A stretch of DNA of 64,000 nt from Cryptomeria japonica. Taxonomy: Eukaryota; Streptophyta; Pinopsida; Cupressales; Cupressaceae. The translations under genes were made by a program, and so were the position numbers. Below, piece by piece: positions 13,062 through 25,184 of the stretch. A model generated the notes under the pieces. The model searched no databases. It worked only from the letters and a program-made list of their open reading frames with translations, and was not told the DNA's origin. The stretch's first letter is position 1; each line of letters starts with the position of its first letter. The DNA lies in NCBI RefSeq assembly GCF_030272615.1, contig NC_081411.1, forward strand, positions 158,636,471-158,700,470. Reading direction: 5' to 3'.

Positions 13062-15567
13062 TTACTCATTCATCTTTCTTGTGAGTCTCTTCCTTTTTGG
13101 AGGCCTATCAACCTTTCCTTTATGTTTTGGACTTTGTTTTGAAGTTTTGGATCTTTTTTGGTAAATTGAGAGTTCAAAGGTTGGGAAAGCTTGCTGATCT
13201 TGAGAGGGTACTGAAAGGTGATCTAATGAGAGTTGATCCTGATCTTGCTCCAAGGGTATGGAAAGGTGATCTGGAGAAAGTTTATCCTTATCCTGCTCCA
13301 CTATTCCAATATATTACAACTTTAGAAAGGAGCTATTGGGATCCGCCTTAAGCTTGTTCTTTGATATGATGTTATCAAATATTAGGTGAAGGTCCTATAT
13401 CCATAGATTAAACAGTTCTTGTGCTAGTTGTTCATCAACAAACATTGAAACAACCCTATGAAGCTATTCTTCAATGATTTTACATTGTGAATCCCATAAT
13501 TTGGGAGCTTTGTAGTGCAAAAGGAAATCCCTATTATTGATCTGATTAAGGGACATGAGGGGACATCTTGTAGGAGTTGTAGCTATTAATAATGATTGAG
13601 TTTCCAGCTTGCCAAACCCATTAGTGATCTTGATAGGCCCTACGGTATTAGACTGCTCAATGACTATCTAAGCTTGCAAATAATCCTTTTCTTTATTAAT
13701 ATCCCTCAATTTGGGTTGCTCGGAATGCGCATTTTGAATACTTGGTCTATTCTCCATCTGAAGCTTATCTTTGGGAGGGAGAATAAACTTGCACAACCTT
13801 TGTTGGGCACATTTCTGCTAGTATCTCTTTCCCTCAAAACCTCTGAAATTGTGTCCAAACTTAGATCAAAAGGAAGGGTTGTGTCCAGGGATCTAGGGAT
13901 TAAAAATTTAACCCTTATGATTCTATGATAATTGTCCCACTATTGTCTTACTTTAGGGCAACTGAACTCCATTTTTTGTGGTGGGAGAAATGAATCCTTG
14001 CGAGCACTTAAGAAGGACGTTACTAATGGGGTCTCCTCTACCCATCTTAGCACTTCCTGAGGGCATGTTCTCTTATTGACCAAAGCTCCAAGTCCATTCC
14101 CCGCCTCTTGAGGTTGGATCTCGATTTGGAGAGGGGTGTCCATTGAGATTTACGCTGAAATGTGGAAAAAAATTTTGGATATATTTTGCATAGGCGAGCT
14201 TCAGAGGATCGGTCCTCACAGACCATATTAATTTTGCAATCCTCCCCCAAACATTCCCCCATCAAGTGGCCTAGGCATTCCAAATGCTCATTAACTGATT
14301 CTGTGTCGTCTACTAGAATCTTCTGAGAGCATCTTCCAAAGGAAGAAGTGAGAAGGATTGTTTTAGCCAACGGTTTTGAAAATTCACGTAGGAGGAAAAC
14401 CCTAATGGGGAGTTGTGGATTCTCAAATGGGATAAGATCATGTCTTATGAAGATCCCCAATTTATTTGCAAGAATCTCTAACAGGTCTAGCTCTCTATAT
14501 TCAAGTGGGAGATTCGGTAGGGAAATCCAAATTGGGGCAAAATTCGAGTGCCACAATATGGTGAAGAGCCCAAACCCTTTGAGGAACCATCCTTTATGTT
14601 TGTGAACTAAATCTTTGGTAGAATTTGAGTAAAAAGTAGAAATTAAAAAACTAGAGGCTTGATTGCAATAGAATATTTGATCTAAACTGAGCCACAGTTT
14701 CTAAGCCCATAAATTTAACAGATCATAGCTGGGAATGAAGGAGTTGAACTTACCAATCAATGCATACTTTCTCAGTGAGCTGATTTGGAGCTCTAGCATG
14801 GCATCTGGAAAGGATATCTTAGAAAATTTATCCATCTCATTCCCATCCGATAGAGATCCCTCAGATTTGGCTAAGACCCCATCCCTTAGGGGTTGTTTAG
14901 GCTGCCAATGATAGTTTGAAGGATGATGAGGATAGTTGTTCTGAATCCCTCTACTTTGCGACCTTTGCTTGCTGTGGAGAGATTTACGCCCTGACTAGTG
15001 TTGCTTCCTGCTAATAGAGAGACGCGGACCCAAGGGGATGTTGTTAGGAGGTGAGAGAGCTTGACCTGAGAAAGAGGTTTTGAAAGCTAAGCTATCCTTC
15101 CGCAAACTACGCAGTCCAATCAGGATGTTATTCAGGAATGTTAGACACTTCTCCCGTGAACCGATCCTTATGTTATTCGAAAAGGTTAAGCATTGCTCCT
15201 TATTTAGCCTCTTGCCTTCACTACCCTTTTCTTGATGCTTCTCAGGCCTACTCAGGGAGTTTTGTGAATCTAATGAGTGATCACTTCTCAATCTGTCTGG
15301 TATACAAATGTCAAAAATAGGTTGTTTGGCTTTCGGCTTTCAAAAGTAGGATTTTGAGGGCCAGTTCTGATTTTCATGACGAATCCTGGGATGACTTGAT
15401 TTGTGATGGCTTCCTCTGCTCCTCCAATCAAACTCAAAAAACCCTCTTCGATGCTTTGATCTAAGGTACGGTTTGTGTGGGAAGTAACCCTCTTCGATGC
15501 TTTGATCTAAGGTACGGTTTGTGTGGGAACTTCCCGCCCAAACTCCTCCTCCTCCTCCTTCGCCCAT
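13062..15567 (-). pseudogene. LINE ORF1: DUF4283-like RNA-binding/gag-like protein (broken)
   Basis: It starts MGEGGGGGVWAG at 15567. A DUF4283-type core is readable at 14556-14200 (APIWISLPNLPLEY, LLEILANKLG), followed by a zinc-knuckle remnant CLGHLMGEC whose first cysteine pair is lost. The tail ends in a basic KRKRLTRK stretch at 13062, 74 bases before ORF2, the usual spacing of ORF1 and ORF2 in plant L1 elements. Frame changes occur after about 14050 and again before 13301, and a stop lies at 15340. ORF1 proteins of this type bind the element RNA; this copy is non-functional. Confidence 0.75.
15440..15529 (-). repeat. 46-bp tandem duplication in the LINE ORF1 start region
   Basis: The block beginning AACCCTCTTCGATGCTTTGA at 15440 is repeated at 15486, with 44 identical bases in each copy and a period of 46. 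It lies inside the N-terminal part of ORF1. As 46 is not a multiple of three, it shifts the frame, so it is probably a late slippage or replication error. Confidence 0.8.
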
Positions 15568-15606
15568 TTTTATTAACTTTCATTTATGAAATTTATTATG
15601 AGGTTT

Positions 15607-18502
15607 ATTATTGTGGGTCTTGTGGGTCTTTGATGTGAGTTTTTGAGTCAATTTGTATATTTAAATTACAAAAATATACCCCTAGGGTCTATACTCTTAA
15701 GGCGGGGCCCTATTGGACAAGCAAGAAAGGCTCTAGGACTTGATTTCACTTCGTGAAATTCCCCATTAATCTGAGTGATGAATTTAGATGATAGATAAGT
15801 TTAAGGTACCAACCACAACCCCCATTCCACATTTATGAGGGATGACTTGGGGAATGGGGTGTCCTAATTTTTGTCCCCTCTTAAATGAGGAAAAGAATTT
15901 ATGGGAGAGAGGATGGGAATGTGACAAGTATCACCTCCCCATCCAAGTATTCCATGTTAATCACCCATATGATGGGTTTGTGAAAAGAGAATGGGTTGTT
16001 ACCCACATCTCCTTTTGGGGAATTTTTAGTTAATTATAGAGAGAAGGGAAAGTTGGGAGAAGGATGAACATTGTATGAGGAGATGGATATCTTTATTCCT
16101 AGCTTTAGAGAGATAAGTCTTTGTTACTCTCTTTTCCATTCTTATTTATGTGTTGTAAGATTAAGATACACAAAAATTATTTCTAATTTTGGAAAGAGTA
16201 AAGTTGGTCATGTGATGTGTGAGCAGTATTTTTAGTTGATTGTGAATCTTGTTGTCATTATGTGAAAATGTGGAGAATAATTATCATTGGTCATTTATAT
16301 CATATGAGAAGACTCCATGATTCTAACTTGGGTCTATATTAGTTTTCTTTCTCAAGGGTTTTGCTAGAGTGCATGAGGTTCCATGACACCAATATGATAG
16401 GGTGGAGAGAAAGCCATTTGTATTATTTTCCCATTAGTATACCCATTTCTGAATCAAATTATTAATTTCAAATAATAGTTGAAGAGACATTTCATAATGT
16501 GTTGCTTTGGATTTTTACAATGGTATAGAAGAGTGGGACCTTTGTTGCTCTCTTACATTGATATGCCTCAATTAAGCATCATAAGATTGTGTTTGAGGTG
16601 GTATTTTAAGAATTATTTTATAATGTTTAATAGAGAGATTCATTGTAAAATAGAAAAAATAGTTTGTCTCCATGGGTACAATAAAGTTGGAGCCTTCAAA
16701 ATCATTCCTTTTTGTTGGAGTTATTTTTGTTTCAACATATGTATCTTTGTGGAAAACAAGAATTGTGATAATTAATGTATCTGCTCTGAAATTCATAGAT
16801 ATATGTACTAGTAAGATATTTTATTTCTTTTTGGTTTGTTAAGAAAAATAAAAAGAGTTAAAATTTCTATAGTGATAGTAGAAATAATGCTTTTCAAAAT
16901 ATTTGAGAAAAGAAATGAGAATAAGAGTTGGTGCAATAAACTAGCTAAAAAAATTAGCATTGCAAGAACTTAATGGTTGTTTACAATGAATATGTGTGAC
17001 ACAATTTTGCATTGTATTGGCTTGCAAAGTTTTCCCTCCATCTTGCAACCTATCTCATGAAATACACATTTAAAGAAGGATTATCCATTTATCTTAACAA
17101 GAAAATACATTTCATTTACTTCACCAAACAAATGTACAAATAAATATAAGTATGAATTAATTTTCTTCCCCTTATATGCATTCCTAGATGTAAGGGGTGA
17201 AAATTGCTAATTTGTTTGAATATTATTAGTAAATAAAATATGAAATATTCTTATTTTCATAAATCCATGAATATGTATGCATATTGTCATTCACAAATTA
17301 GAGGTTAAAAAAAATAGAGTAATACACCATTCCCGTTGCATATAAATGAAATTTGTTAAGTGAAAAAATATTTACTTTTGTAACTTGTTCAAGATAGTGC
17401 CATGCAAGTGTGCTACCTAATGTACACAACTATTATAGAGGGTGAACACAGTGGTTCATGCCCTAAATATAATTATACATCTTAACAATATGATAAATTT
17501 GCTTCAATAAAAGTAGAAACATAAAGAAAAATAGTATTCTCTTTGTAAAATATATTTTCATTATTAGCCAACCTTAAACCACATGTACAATAAGCAATGT
17601 ATTAAACCTAGAGAATGTCAATCAACTTTGAGTGTTTGTCACTTTTAAACCTAAAAATCAAAACTTAGTGTGTGATTTAAGCCCTTTGTTCATTAAAGTA
17701 TGGTAGATCTGTAGGAAATGGAGGTATTTTGCCATGAGAATAGATTTACTCTTGACCATCTTTGGATCCCCCCCACAGGCAACCAGTGATAGGTCACAAC
17801 TAAAGAAAACAATAAAAAATATCCTTTTAAATGGCTACACATCACTATTATAATAATCTGACAGAAATTAGTGCTATAGCTAGAGTCATTAACACTAAAA
17901 TCAAATATTGAAGCCAGACTTGTTATTAGGTAGATTTGCCTCTAGTAAATTGGCACATCTGCACTCTCCTTTAGGCATTTTAAAATAGGGGATATTAAAA
18001 ATGACTAATGAACTATTATCTCACCAATGTACCATGCACGAGCCCTAGAGAATCAAGTCAACAAACTTAGCAACTATGAGTGATATTGTTAACTCCCCAT
18101 AGTGTTCTCAATCTTATTATTGAATATGATAAAATAGGCATCTTCATGCATACCTACGTACTGAATCGATATATATATTTTTTAAGAAGAATATTAATTA
18201 TTCAAGAAATAGATGCTTCTTCCTGTCGTGGCCCATTAAAGAAGATAAGTGCATTCATTAATATAAACATTTTCAAAACTATTTCCTCCTAGGCCACTAT
18301 AACCAAGCAGGCGATAATAGTTTGGCAAAATTTGTACTCTCAATTTGAGGGGCTTTCTTCATGAATGGTTCATTGCGCCTAGGTGAAAATTGTGTAATCC
18401 ACATTAAATCTAACACCAACCTCTATCTTTGTAATTGTTTCTCACTAACTATACTCATTGTGAAGGGATGTGCATGGGAGAAATTGTTGGTGCGAACATC
18501 AC
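15607..18502. other. Intergenic sequence, no gene recognised
   Basis: Only short frames with no recognisable domains are present (for example 16479-16775 plus and 15842-16033 plus). A GC-richer patch with GGCGGGGCCC lies at 15700-15710. No RNA gene, LTR pair or terminal inverted repeat was found by eye. Confidence 0.45.
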
Positions 18503-18877
18503 TATTAGAAGTAAGGTTGTCATTGCACCAAATGATTGACCTGTCAATACCCAATACAACCAATAGACTTATAGAATCCATAGGAGGTTGTTAAGACATG
18601 TCACAAACCCTAGTGTTGCACTTCACAACACAAGGAGACCAAGGGTACACACCTTGCAACAATCCCCCCCGGCGCAAGCGAGGGGGTTTGAATCTTTGAA
18701 CCAAGCTCTAATACCACTTGTTAGAAGTCTAGAGTTGTCATTGCACTAAAAGATCGAGTTGTTAATGCCCGATATAGCCACTAGACTTATAGAATCCACA
18801 TGAGGCAGTTAAGTCATGTCACAAACCTGAGCATTGCACTGCACAACACAAAGAGACCAAGGGCGCACCTTGCAACA
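18503..18877 (-). mobile_element. TRIM-like miniature LTR element, 375 bp
   Basis: Two direct repeats of equal length (159 bp each, 18503-18661 and 18719-18877), about 80% alike, enclose only 57 bp. Read on the minus strand, the interior starts with a primer-binding site: plus-strand GCTCTAATACCA at about 18704-18715 is the complement of TGGT-ATTAGAGC, one change from the initiator-Met-tRNA type TGGTATCAGAGC. It ends with a polypurine tract GGGGGGGAT (plus 18662-18670). The LTRs end TGTT...AACA on the minus strand; the left copy has TA instead of TG on the plus strand. ATCAC at 18498-18502 recurs at 18889-18893 and may be the target duplication if the right end extends 11 bases further. The element is non-coding and would need enzymes in trans. 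Confidence 0.78.
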
Positions 18878-18889
18878 CAACACAATGCA

Positions 18890-19464
18890 TCACTTTGACT
18901 ATTGTGCAAGAAAAATAGCCACCACTTCACCAATAAAATTAAATTCATTCAATAACTCTAACATGTAATATAGCATGTGTGCCTAAAACGATAATTATGC
19001 TAAGATGAGTATTGTGTCAAAAAAATTATCAGAAAAAAAAAAAAATATAAACAAATAAACATTAAGAGAAAAGTACAAAACCATCAAGCACTAAAGAATA
19101 AAAACATATGAATGATAATTTATTTTATCATTATAATTTTCTATCTAGAGAAAATCATAATAGAATTGTAAGGAAACATTACACCAAATTAAGTAAAGGT
19201 TTTAGAATTGTGAGGAAGAAAAAATAATAACATAATTTATTAATATCATTAATATGTTCTCATGAGAATGAATGACAATCAACACACAATCATAATAACT
19301 ATGAGTGTGAATTATAATATTAGTAATTTTATTGAGAAATGATATAAGTAGTAGTTATATGCTAATAATCAATATGAATTGGGAGTTTAAATGAAAGATG
19401 GCAAATAGTAATTTTTTTTAATGAATAGTTTATTTTAAAATATTTTATTTTATCTTTTTAAGTG
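18890..19464. other. AT-rich spacer, nothing recognised
   Basis: The sequence is AT-rich with A runs (for example 19031-19044) and no coding or structured feature that I can support. Confidence 0.5.
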
Positions 19465-19930
19465 TTAGGAAATAATAATAATAGAATCATTTCCATTTTA
19501 AGACTCGATTATTATTATAAAATTATAATGAAAATCTTTTTTTTTAATCCTATTAAATTTATTAAGAAATTATAATAGAATAATTTCTATTATATAACAC
19601 AATTCTTGTTCATAAAAATAAAATGAAAAATCTATTTTTCTTTATCCTATAAAATGCATTATAAAATGATAATAGAATTATTTCCATTATATAAAATGAT
19701 TTTTGTTCATAAAATTAGAAAGAAAAAATATTTTCCTTTATCTTATAAGATAGTTAAGAAACCACAATAGAATCATTATAGTTTACTATGTGATTAATCG
19801 GTTTCACAAATTAGAATGAATATTCATTTTTTTTATCCCATAAAATAATTGAGAAATAACAATAAAATCATTCTTTATTATGGTGTGATTATGTTTTAAT
19901 GATTTTTTATGCATTTCTATCAATTGTAAT
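19465..19930. repeat. About 95-bp degenerate tandem repeat, five copies
   Basis: The anchor AATAGAAT(C/A/T)ATT recurs at about 19480, 19574, 19671, 19766 and 19861, with spacings of 94-97 bases. Each unit also carries TTTATCCTATAAAAT-like and TTGTTCATAAAA-like blocks. It is non-coding and AT-rich. The copies are diverged, so the array is old. Confidence 0.7.
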
Positions 19931-20885
19931 TTAATTTTGCTAATACAATTTATTTATCTAATATTTAATGTGATTTGATTTGAAGTAAGAATTGGAATGG
20001 ATAACAATTAGGTGTTTATCAAATAAAATATAAAATTAGAAATTTGGTAATTTATTTATGAGTTAAAGAAATTATAATACAATATTTTGAGAGACAAAAT
20101 TAATGATGAACTTACTGGAATAAGTAGGTTTAAGAAATTGACTTTGGGTTGATATTAGTAATGGAGGCCATTTTGAAAAATAAAATGGGCAGCAATTAAA
20201 TATGTTCATCTTAAAATAATAAATGGGTGATTTATTTTTTAGATGATTCATTAATACTACTATACATTTCCCAACAATATTAGTAAGTTTAATATGGGTA
20301 TTAAGGCTATTCATTATGATTGAATATAAAAAATAGTAAAATGTCTATTTTGTCAAATATTCAACATGTAGAATTAATAAATAAGTGTACAATTGTATGT
20401 AAAATATTTTTATAAATTTGTCATTCATTTAAGTATAATTGACTTCCTTAGTGTTCCTTCTTATACATCAATTTAAAATTATTTGATGTTGGTTATTTTA
20501 CGTGTACAAAATTCAATTTGTTATTATATATTAAATATGTCATTTGTTGCTAAATAAAAAAAAAATTATATTAATTTTCTTTTTAACAATGGAAAAATTG
20601 GACATGATAATTAACGTTGTAGTTATATAAGATTTAGTAGAAATTTGTTAAGATGGTTCAAGGATATTCCGTTAACATTATTAACAAATTAATAATAGGA
20701 AAAATTGATTCCATGTAACTTGACAAACTTAACTACAACCCCAAAACATAGAGCATGTCGTAAACCATAACAACAGACAAGATAAATCCCACTAGTAGCA
20801 ACTATCAAAAAAAGAAGTATTTCTCATTTTAGAAATATAAAAACTAAGTGAAGGGATGAAGGTACTATCTTCTTAATACCTCTTA
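19931..20885. other. AT-rich flank left of element A, no gene seen
   Basis: No recognisable coding sequence. It does not align with the interior of element B, although sequence just right of element A does. Confidence 0.5.
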
Positions 20886-20890
20886 GTGTA
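20886..20890 (+). repeat. Target-site duplication GTGTA, left copy of element A
   Basis: GTGTA precedes the TG of the left LTR and is found again at 33161-33165 directly after the right LTR. The match is perfect and 5 bp long, as expected for LTR-retrotransposon integration. Confidence 0.93.
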
Positions 20891-23800
20891 TGTAGTACCC
20901 CTACCCTAGTCTATCTCTAACCTTGGTTTAATCTTGATTAGTTAATCGTAATATTATGTTATAGTCAGATGCTGATATTACGCATAGCTATTGATGTGGT
21001 TTTCTCACTAGTTTTATGCTAGTTGTTTAGTGTTTCTATTTCATGGTATTCATCGAGCTAACGCATTCATTAAGTTATTATATACGTATGCATGTATGAT
21101 CGTTGGTTGCAGGAAATTTCAGGTACGAAGTCGCATGAGTGCGAGGTTCGTCGTCACCTGGTTTTACAGGTTTGAGCATACCCTTTTTAATCCCTAGAGT
21201 CGGATTAGGTGGTCGTAAGACCTTAGTCGGCCTTAGTTGTGCTCCAGTGAGCATCGCCAGTCGTCGTCGGTAATCCCTGTTTGTTTGGGTTTGCGAGTCG
21301 TCTGTTTGGTTGACTTTCTCGATTTGCGTGCTTGGTGTGCATGGGTAATTTGGTTAATTAGTCCTTAGTAATTATTTGAGTAAATATGCGTTTGTGCATT
21401 GATGATTAATGGATTAAATTGATTGAGAATTCGTTATGCAATTTTCATTGTTAATGAATTGCCTGTTTTAAATTGGAAGTAAATTTGAATTAATGACTGT
21501 TTTTGAATATTAATGCATTTATATATGCTGTTGAAAAGGAAGTGATAGATTTTATCGCCATAGAGTTAATTGTGTTCTGTCGGCTTATTTGAATCGAAAG
21601 ATTAAATTGGTTTAATTGAGAAAATCGTCTTGAATTGATAAAGCAAGTTAAATTGTTAATAATTAGAAAAGGATTAATTTTATGAATTATTTGTAAATAA
21701 AAGATTTTATTCCAAAAATAGAAATTGGGAGTCAACTCTTCCATATTACCCAAATTTGGGAAAATTTTGGGGGAGAGAAATTTTGGAAGGAATTTGGGGA
21801 TTTTGGATGGAGAAAGATGGTTTTGGACAGCTGGAGATGGGGACTCCTCAGCAGATCTTGCCAGGAACGCGAGATCAGGTAGGATTCAATTCCCAATTTT
21901 AGTTATTGGTTAAATGGATATGGGAGTTGGATTTCATGTTTTTGATTGGTTTTGTGGATTAACCAGCTTGGCTGGAAGTGCTTTTGAGATGTTGTTTTCC
22001 TCTTATCGTTTGGGTGTTAAAACCTGTTTGTGCTTGGGAAAGAAACGGTTATCATCATATATCTTGTTTCCCAATACACAGTTCGTTTAAAACGAACTTG
22101 TTAATGCTGAACCTGTGTGTTTTATTAAAGAAAAATACATATTATTTTCGATCTATGGTTATATTGTTCTAGCGCTGGGCGTTTTGGTTCGAATCCGAGC
22201 TGGGCTTCGTCCTTGGTTATTATTTCGGACTGTGTTTAAAATAAAATTTATTTGCTTTTACTGTTTTGTGCTGGGCGTGTCTTTGTTTTAAGAAACCTGT
22301 GGGGTTGCGGTTTGGAGGCGGGGATCGGAGCTCCCCCGCACCTCCTCCCCCTTCCCCCGCGCGTAGCCGTTCTCCTCGCTTCCCCCCCCCGTTGTGCTTA
22401 CCTTTCGCCAGCAGCAGCCGTGGCTGCAGCCCACGGCGGTGGCCGCAGGGGCCACGGTGGCCGCAGGGCGCCGTGGCACCTGCGGGCACCACCGTGGCGC
22501 CGCCCACGGGGACCCTCATTGCTTGCGGCTGGGGTAGGGTTAGGGCACGGCCCGCCCTCCCCCTTCGCCTAATGTTTTTTTTTAATTAAGTTTTCGTTTA
22601 AATGCATTTTTCGTTGGTGTTTAAAAAAAAAAGGGGGCATAGATTATTTTAAATGCATTTTCGTGGTTTTCAACGTAGTTTTAAAATGCGTTTCTTTTTT
22701 ATAAGAACGTAGTTTTTAACATGTGTTTTTTTTAATGTATTTTTTTTATCAATCAAAAAAAAAAAAAATGCATTTGATTATTATATCATTTTTATGTAAG
22801 AGATTCATAATGCTAAGTTTAAAGTGCTCTTAATTACGATCAAGAGGCAATATTTGGATCGATGTAAATTTGGATATTAAGTAATTCTATAATGAAAATT
22901 TATAAGTTAGTCATTATCCAAACTCATTTTGTGGCTTATGTATTTTTGTGGTTAAGTTCTAAAATTGATAATTTCGTCATTGAATCTAATTGGCTATATT
23001 TTGGTCCAATCTTGGATTAATAAGGTTATACCATGTGCGTTTGGAAATGAGTATCTACAATTGGATTTTCCTTACGTTATATTTTCGTGATCCGCAATTA
23101 TGCAACTGGGATTGAAAGTATGGAATTGTAGAGGTCGATTTTAGACCGGTATGTTAATGTCGTTTGTTGGAGATTAAATGTATCCTTGTTTAAATTGCTT
23201 ACTGGTTGTCTGAATTTGATTAATATGAATTGGTTAAAACTCTTCATGGCTTAAATTGCCTGTTCGATGCTTGAACCTTAGGAGTTAGAAAACCAAGAAC
23301 AACTTATCCCTTGATGAGGTAGATAACTGTAACCTGTTTTTAGATCTTGTAGAAAACTTGATCGATTTTAATGCTTAAATCAATTTGAGAAAATATTCTC
23401 TTTTCTGATTACTGCATTGCGGGTTTAATTTCTGTATTCGCCTTTAATTATGAAATGGCATGTTTTGTTTGTTTAAATAGGACCCTGTCGTATGAATTGA
23501 CTTGGTGTACCTGTTTCAGTCCTCGAATGTTGAGTTGACTATGGTATTGTGATGTTGTCATAATTGGTCATATCCTCTTTGAGTGAGTTGAATAATGATT
23601 CGTGGTTAACCTTAGTTGTCAGGTCTCTAGTTAGAGTGCCGTCAGTAAGTGATTACCCTTGAGTCGTGTTTGACCTGATGATTGTTTCTCTCTTCTTGAA
23701 CTCCGTTTGTCTGACCATGTGTATTCCTTGGTTCGAGTTCGTCTGAGTTAGTCTAGTGTCGTATGGGAAAGTGGCTTTCGATTGGGGGCCGCGCCCAAAG

Positions 23801-25169
23801 TGGCTGCTGGATAACCCGTCGAAAGTGAGTCTAATAAGTGAGAACCTAAGTAGAGTAGAAAATAATCTCTAATTAAGATAATTGTGCCTCACACATGGGA
23901 CGAGTGCTAGCATAGACTCGACATGCTGTGAGAAGGCCTGAAATGGCAAACCATCTTCCTTGTCTTCACGAGAGGATGTGTGGGTCCACATGAGGCTTGG
24001 ATGGGCCGGAAGTTCGGATTAGGTTGCCAGGGTTACCAGTGTATGGGCCGGGACCTATGAAGACTTGCCATGGTATCCATACCAGGTTGTGTGATGACAC
24101 TTGTCCCTACGTTCGCTAGTGTGTTGTCGTTTTGTCCTGTTTTGAGTACCGTTGAGAGTCGTCCTTTGTCTCTGCCCTTGTGAGTGTCGGTTTCATGTTA
24201 GACCCTTGGGTGGTGATGGTTCATTTTTATGGATGCCCTCATGGACTCTTATGTTATTAGCTTTGATTATGTTCAGCTGGATCCTGTTCTTTGTAAGGAT
24301 CGTTTATGTATTATTGACCGTTGTGGTCGTTGTATATTGCTTATGTATCGCCTTGATGGCTGGATTGTATAGTGTAACCTCTTGTACTCTTAACCTTATT
24401 ATTTAGCCGAGGGGGTCTTGCAGTTGCGCAGACCCGGAGATGTAGCCCTTTAGGGGTGAACTCCGAGATCATTATGGTGTTATGTGGTGTATTCTCTTAT
24501 GTCTCTTTATTCAGCTTTTTCATGTATGATTAATTTATGTAGAATGGTTAAGTGGATAATTGGAAATAACTATAAAGGCTTATATTCAGTTCTTTCTTGA
24601 ATGCCATGTTGATTGAATGCCTAAGTGGTTCAGAGGATATTTATCGTAATGCATGTGTGAAATCGTCCTTTTAATGCAATGAATTGGATTATGAATGAAT
24701 GTAACTTAGAGTAATGAATCATACTCAGTTGTTGTTAAGGAATTTAAATATGCTTGGAAAGATCTCTTATGTTATGATGTTATCCTAGTGTATTAGAATG
24801 TTAAATGTATGGTTTGTAATTTTAAATGAAAAGCTTGAATGAGAATTATGAATGGATCTTAATGGATGAATCTTTGTTGTGATTTATATTTCCGTCCTTT
24901 GAAAGAAATTATCCTGATTATGAATTATCTCGTTGCTATGATAATTAGCTTATTGGATTAATTGTGTGAGTTAAGTGTATTGTGAAATTTAAGTAATCTC
25001 GTTGGGAAACTCTTTAGGTGATAGTTGATGAAGTCTTCCGCTATGTAACCTGAATCTTTGATATCTTGTTGCATCTGATGTGTTGTAATTTAAAAAAAAA
25101 AAAAAAAATTTGCACTCTATTCTTGTGTTTTGGCTTAATCCCTTTGGGGTTTCCTGGCGGGGCATTACA
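20891..25169 (+). repeat. Element A left (5') LTR, 4279 bp
   Basis: It starts TGTAGTACCCCTACCC and ends GGGGCATTACA. It contains a GC-rich block at about 22305-22565 in an otherwise AT-rich LTR. Open frames of about 60-107 codons in the LTR recur in the other LTR simply because the LTRs are copies; none resembles a known protein. Confidence 0.93.
22305..22565. other. GC-rich, structured block inside LTR A (left copy)
   Basis: About 260 bp of very high GC content with many CCACGG/CCGTGG-type inverted motifs and C runs, sharply bounded by T- and A-rich sequence. It is open on both strands, as GC-rich DNA often is. The matching block in the right LTR is at about 30296-30556. It could be a promoter-proximal CpG island or structured 5' leader; this is inferred from composition only. 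Confidence 0.6.
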
Positions 25170-25171
25170 TT

Positions 25172-25184
25172 TGGTATCAGAGCC
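25172..25184 (+). promoter_or_regulatory. Primer-binding site of element A
   Basis: TGGTATCAGAGCC follows the left LTR end (CATTACA) after two bases. It is complementary to the 3' end of plant initiator methionine tRNA and would prime minus-strand synthesis. Confidence 0.92.

Larger units (their letters stand above)
6632..15595 (-). mobile_element. L1-type LINE retrotransposon, nearly full length but inactivated
   Basis: The minus-strand order is ORF1 (15567-13062), a 74-base gap, ORF2 (12987-8704) and a long 3' region ending in a short poly(A), seen as a T run at 6629-6637. The terminal sequence before the poly(A) (minus: AGGCCTCAACCTTTTGCCTAG) has the style of plant LINE 3' ends. TTATGAGGTTT occurs at both outer edges (6621-6631 and 15596-15606) and is a probable 11-bp target-site duplication, which would make the whole 9 kb one insertion. 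Stops and frameshifts in both ORFs show it is dead. The 3' region of about 2 kb after ORF2 is unusually long for a plant LINE. Confidence 0.82.

Noticed and set aside
22220-22589. Overlapping 60-107-codon frames on both strands in the GC-rich LTR block (and copies at 30211-30580)
   Set aside because: Low-stop GC-rich DNA gives open frames on both strands. The matching copies exist only because both LTRs carry the block, and the products are low-complexity Pro/Arg/Ala sequences.
25172-25184. tRNA-like sequence TGGTATCAGAGCC as a tRNA gene
   Set aside because: Only the primer-binding complement is present; there is no cloverleaf around it.
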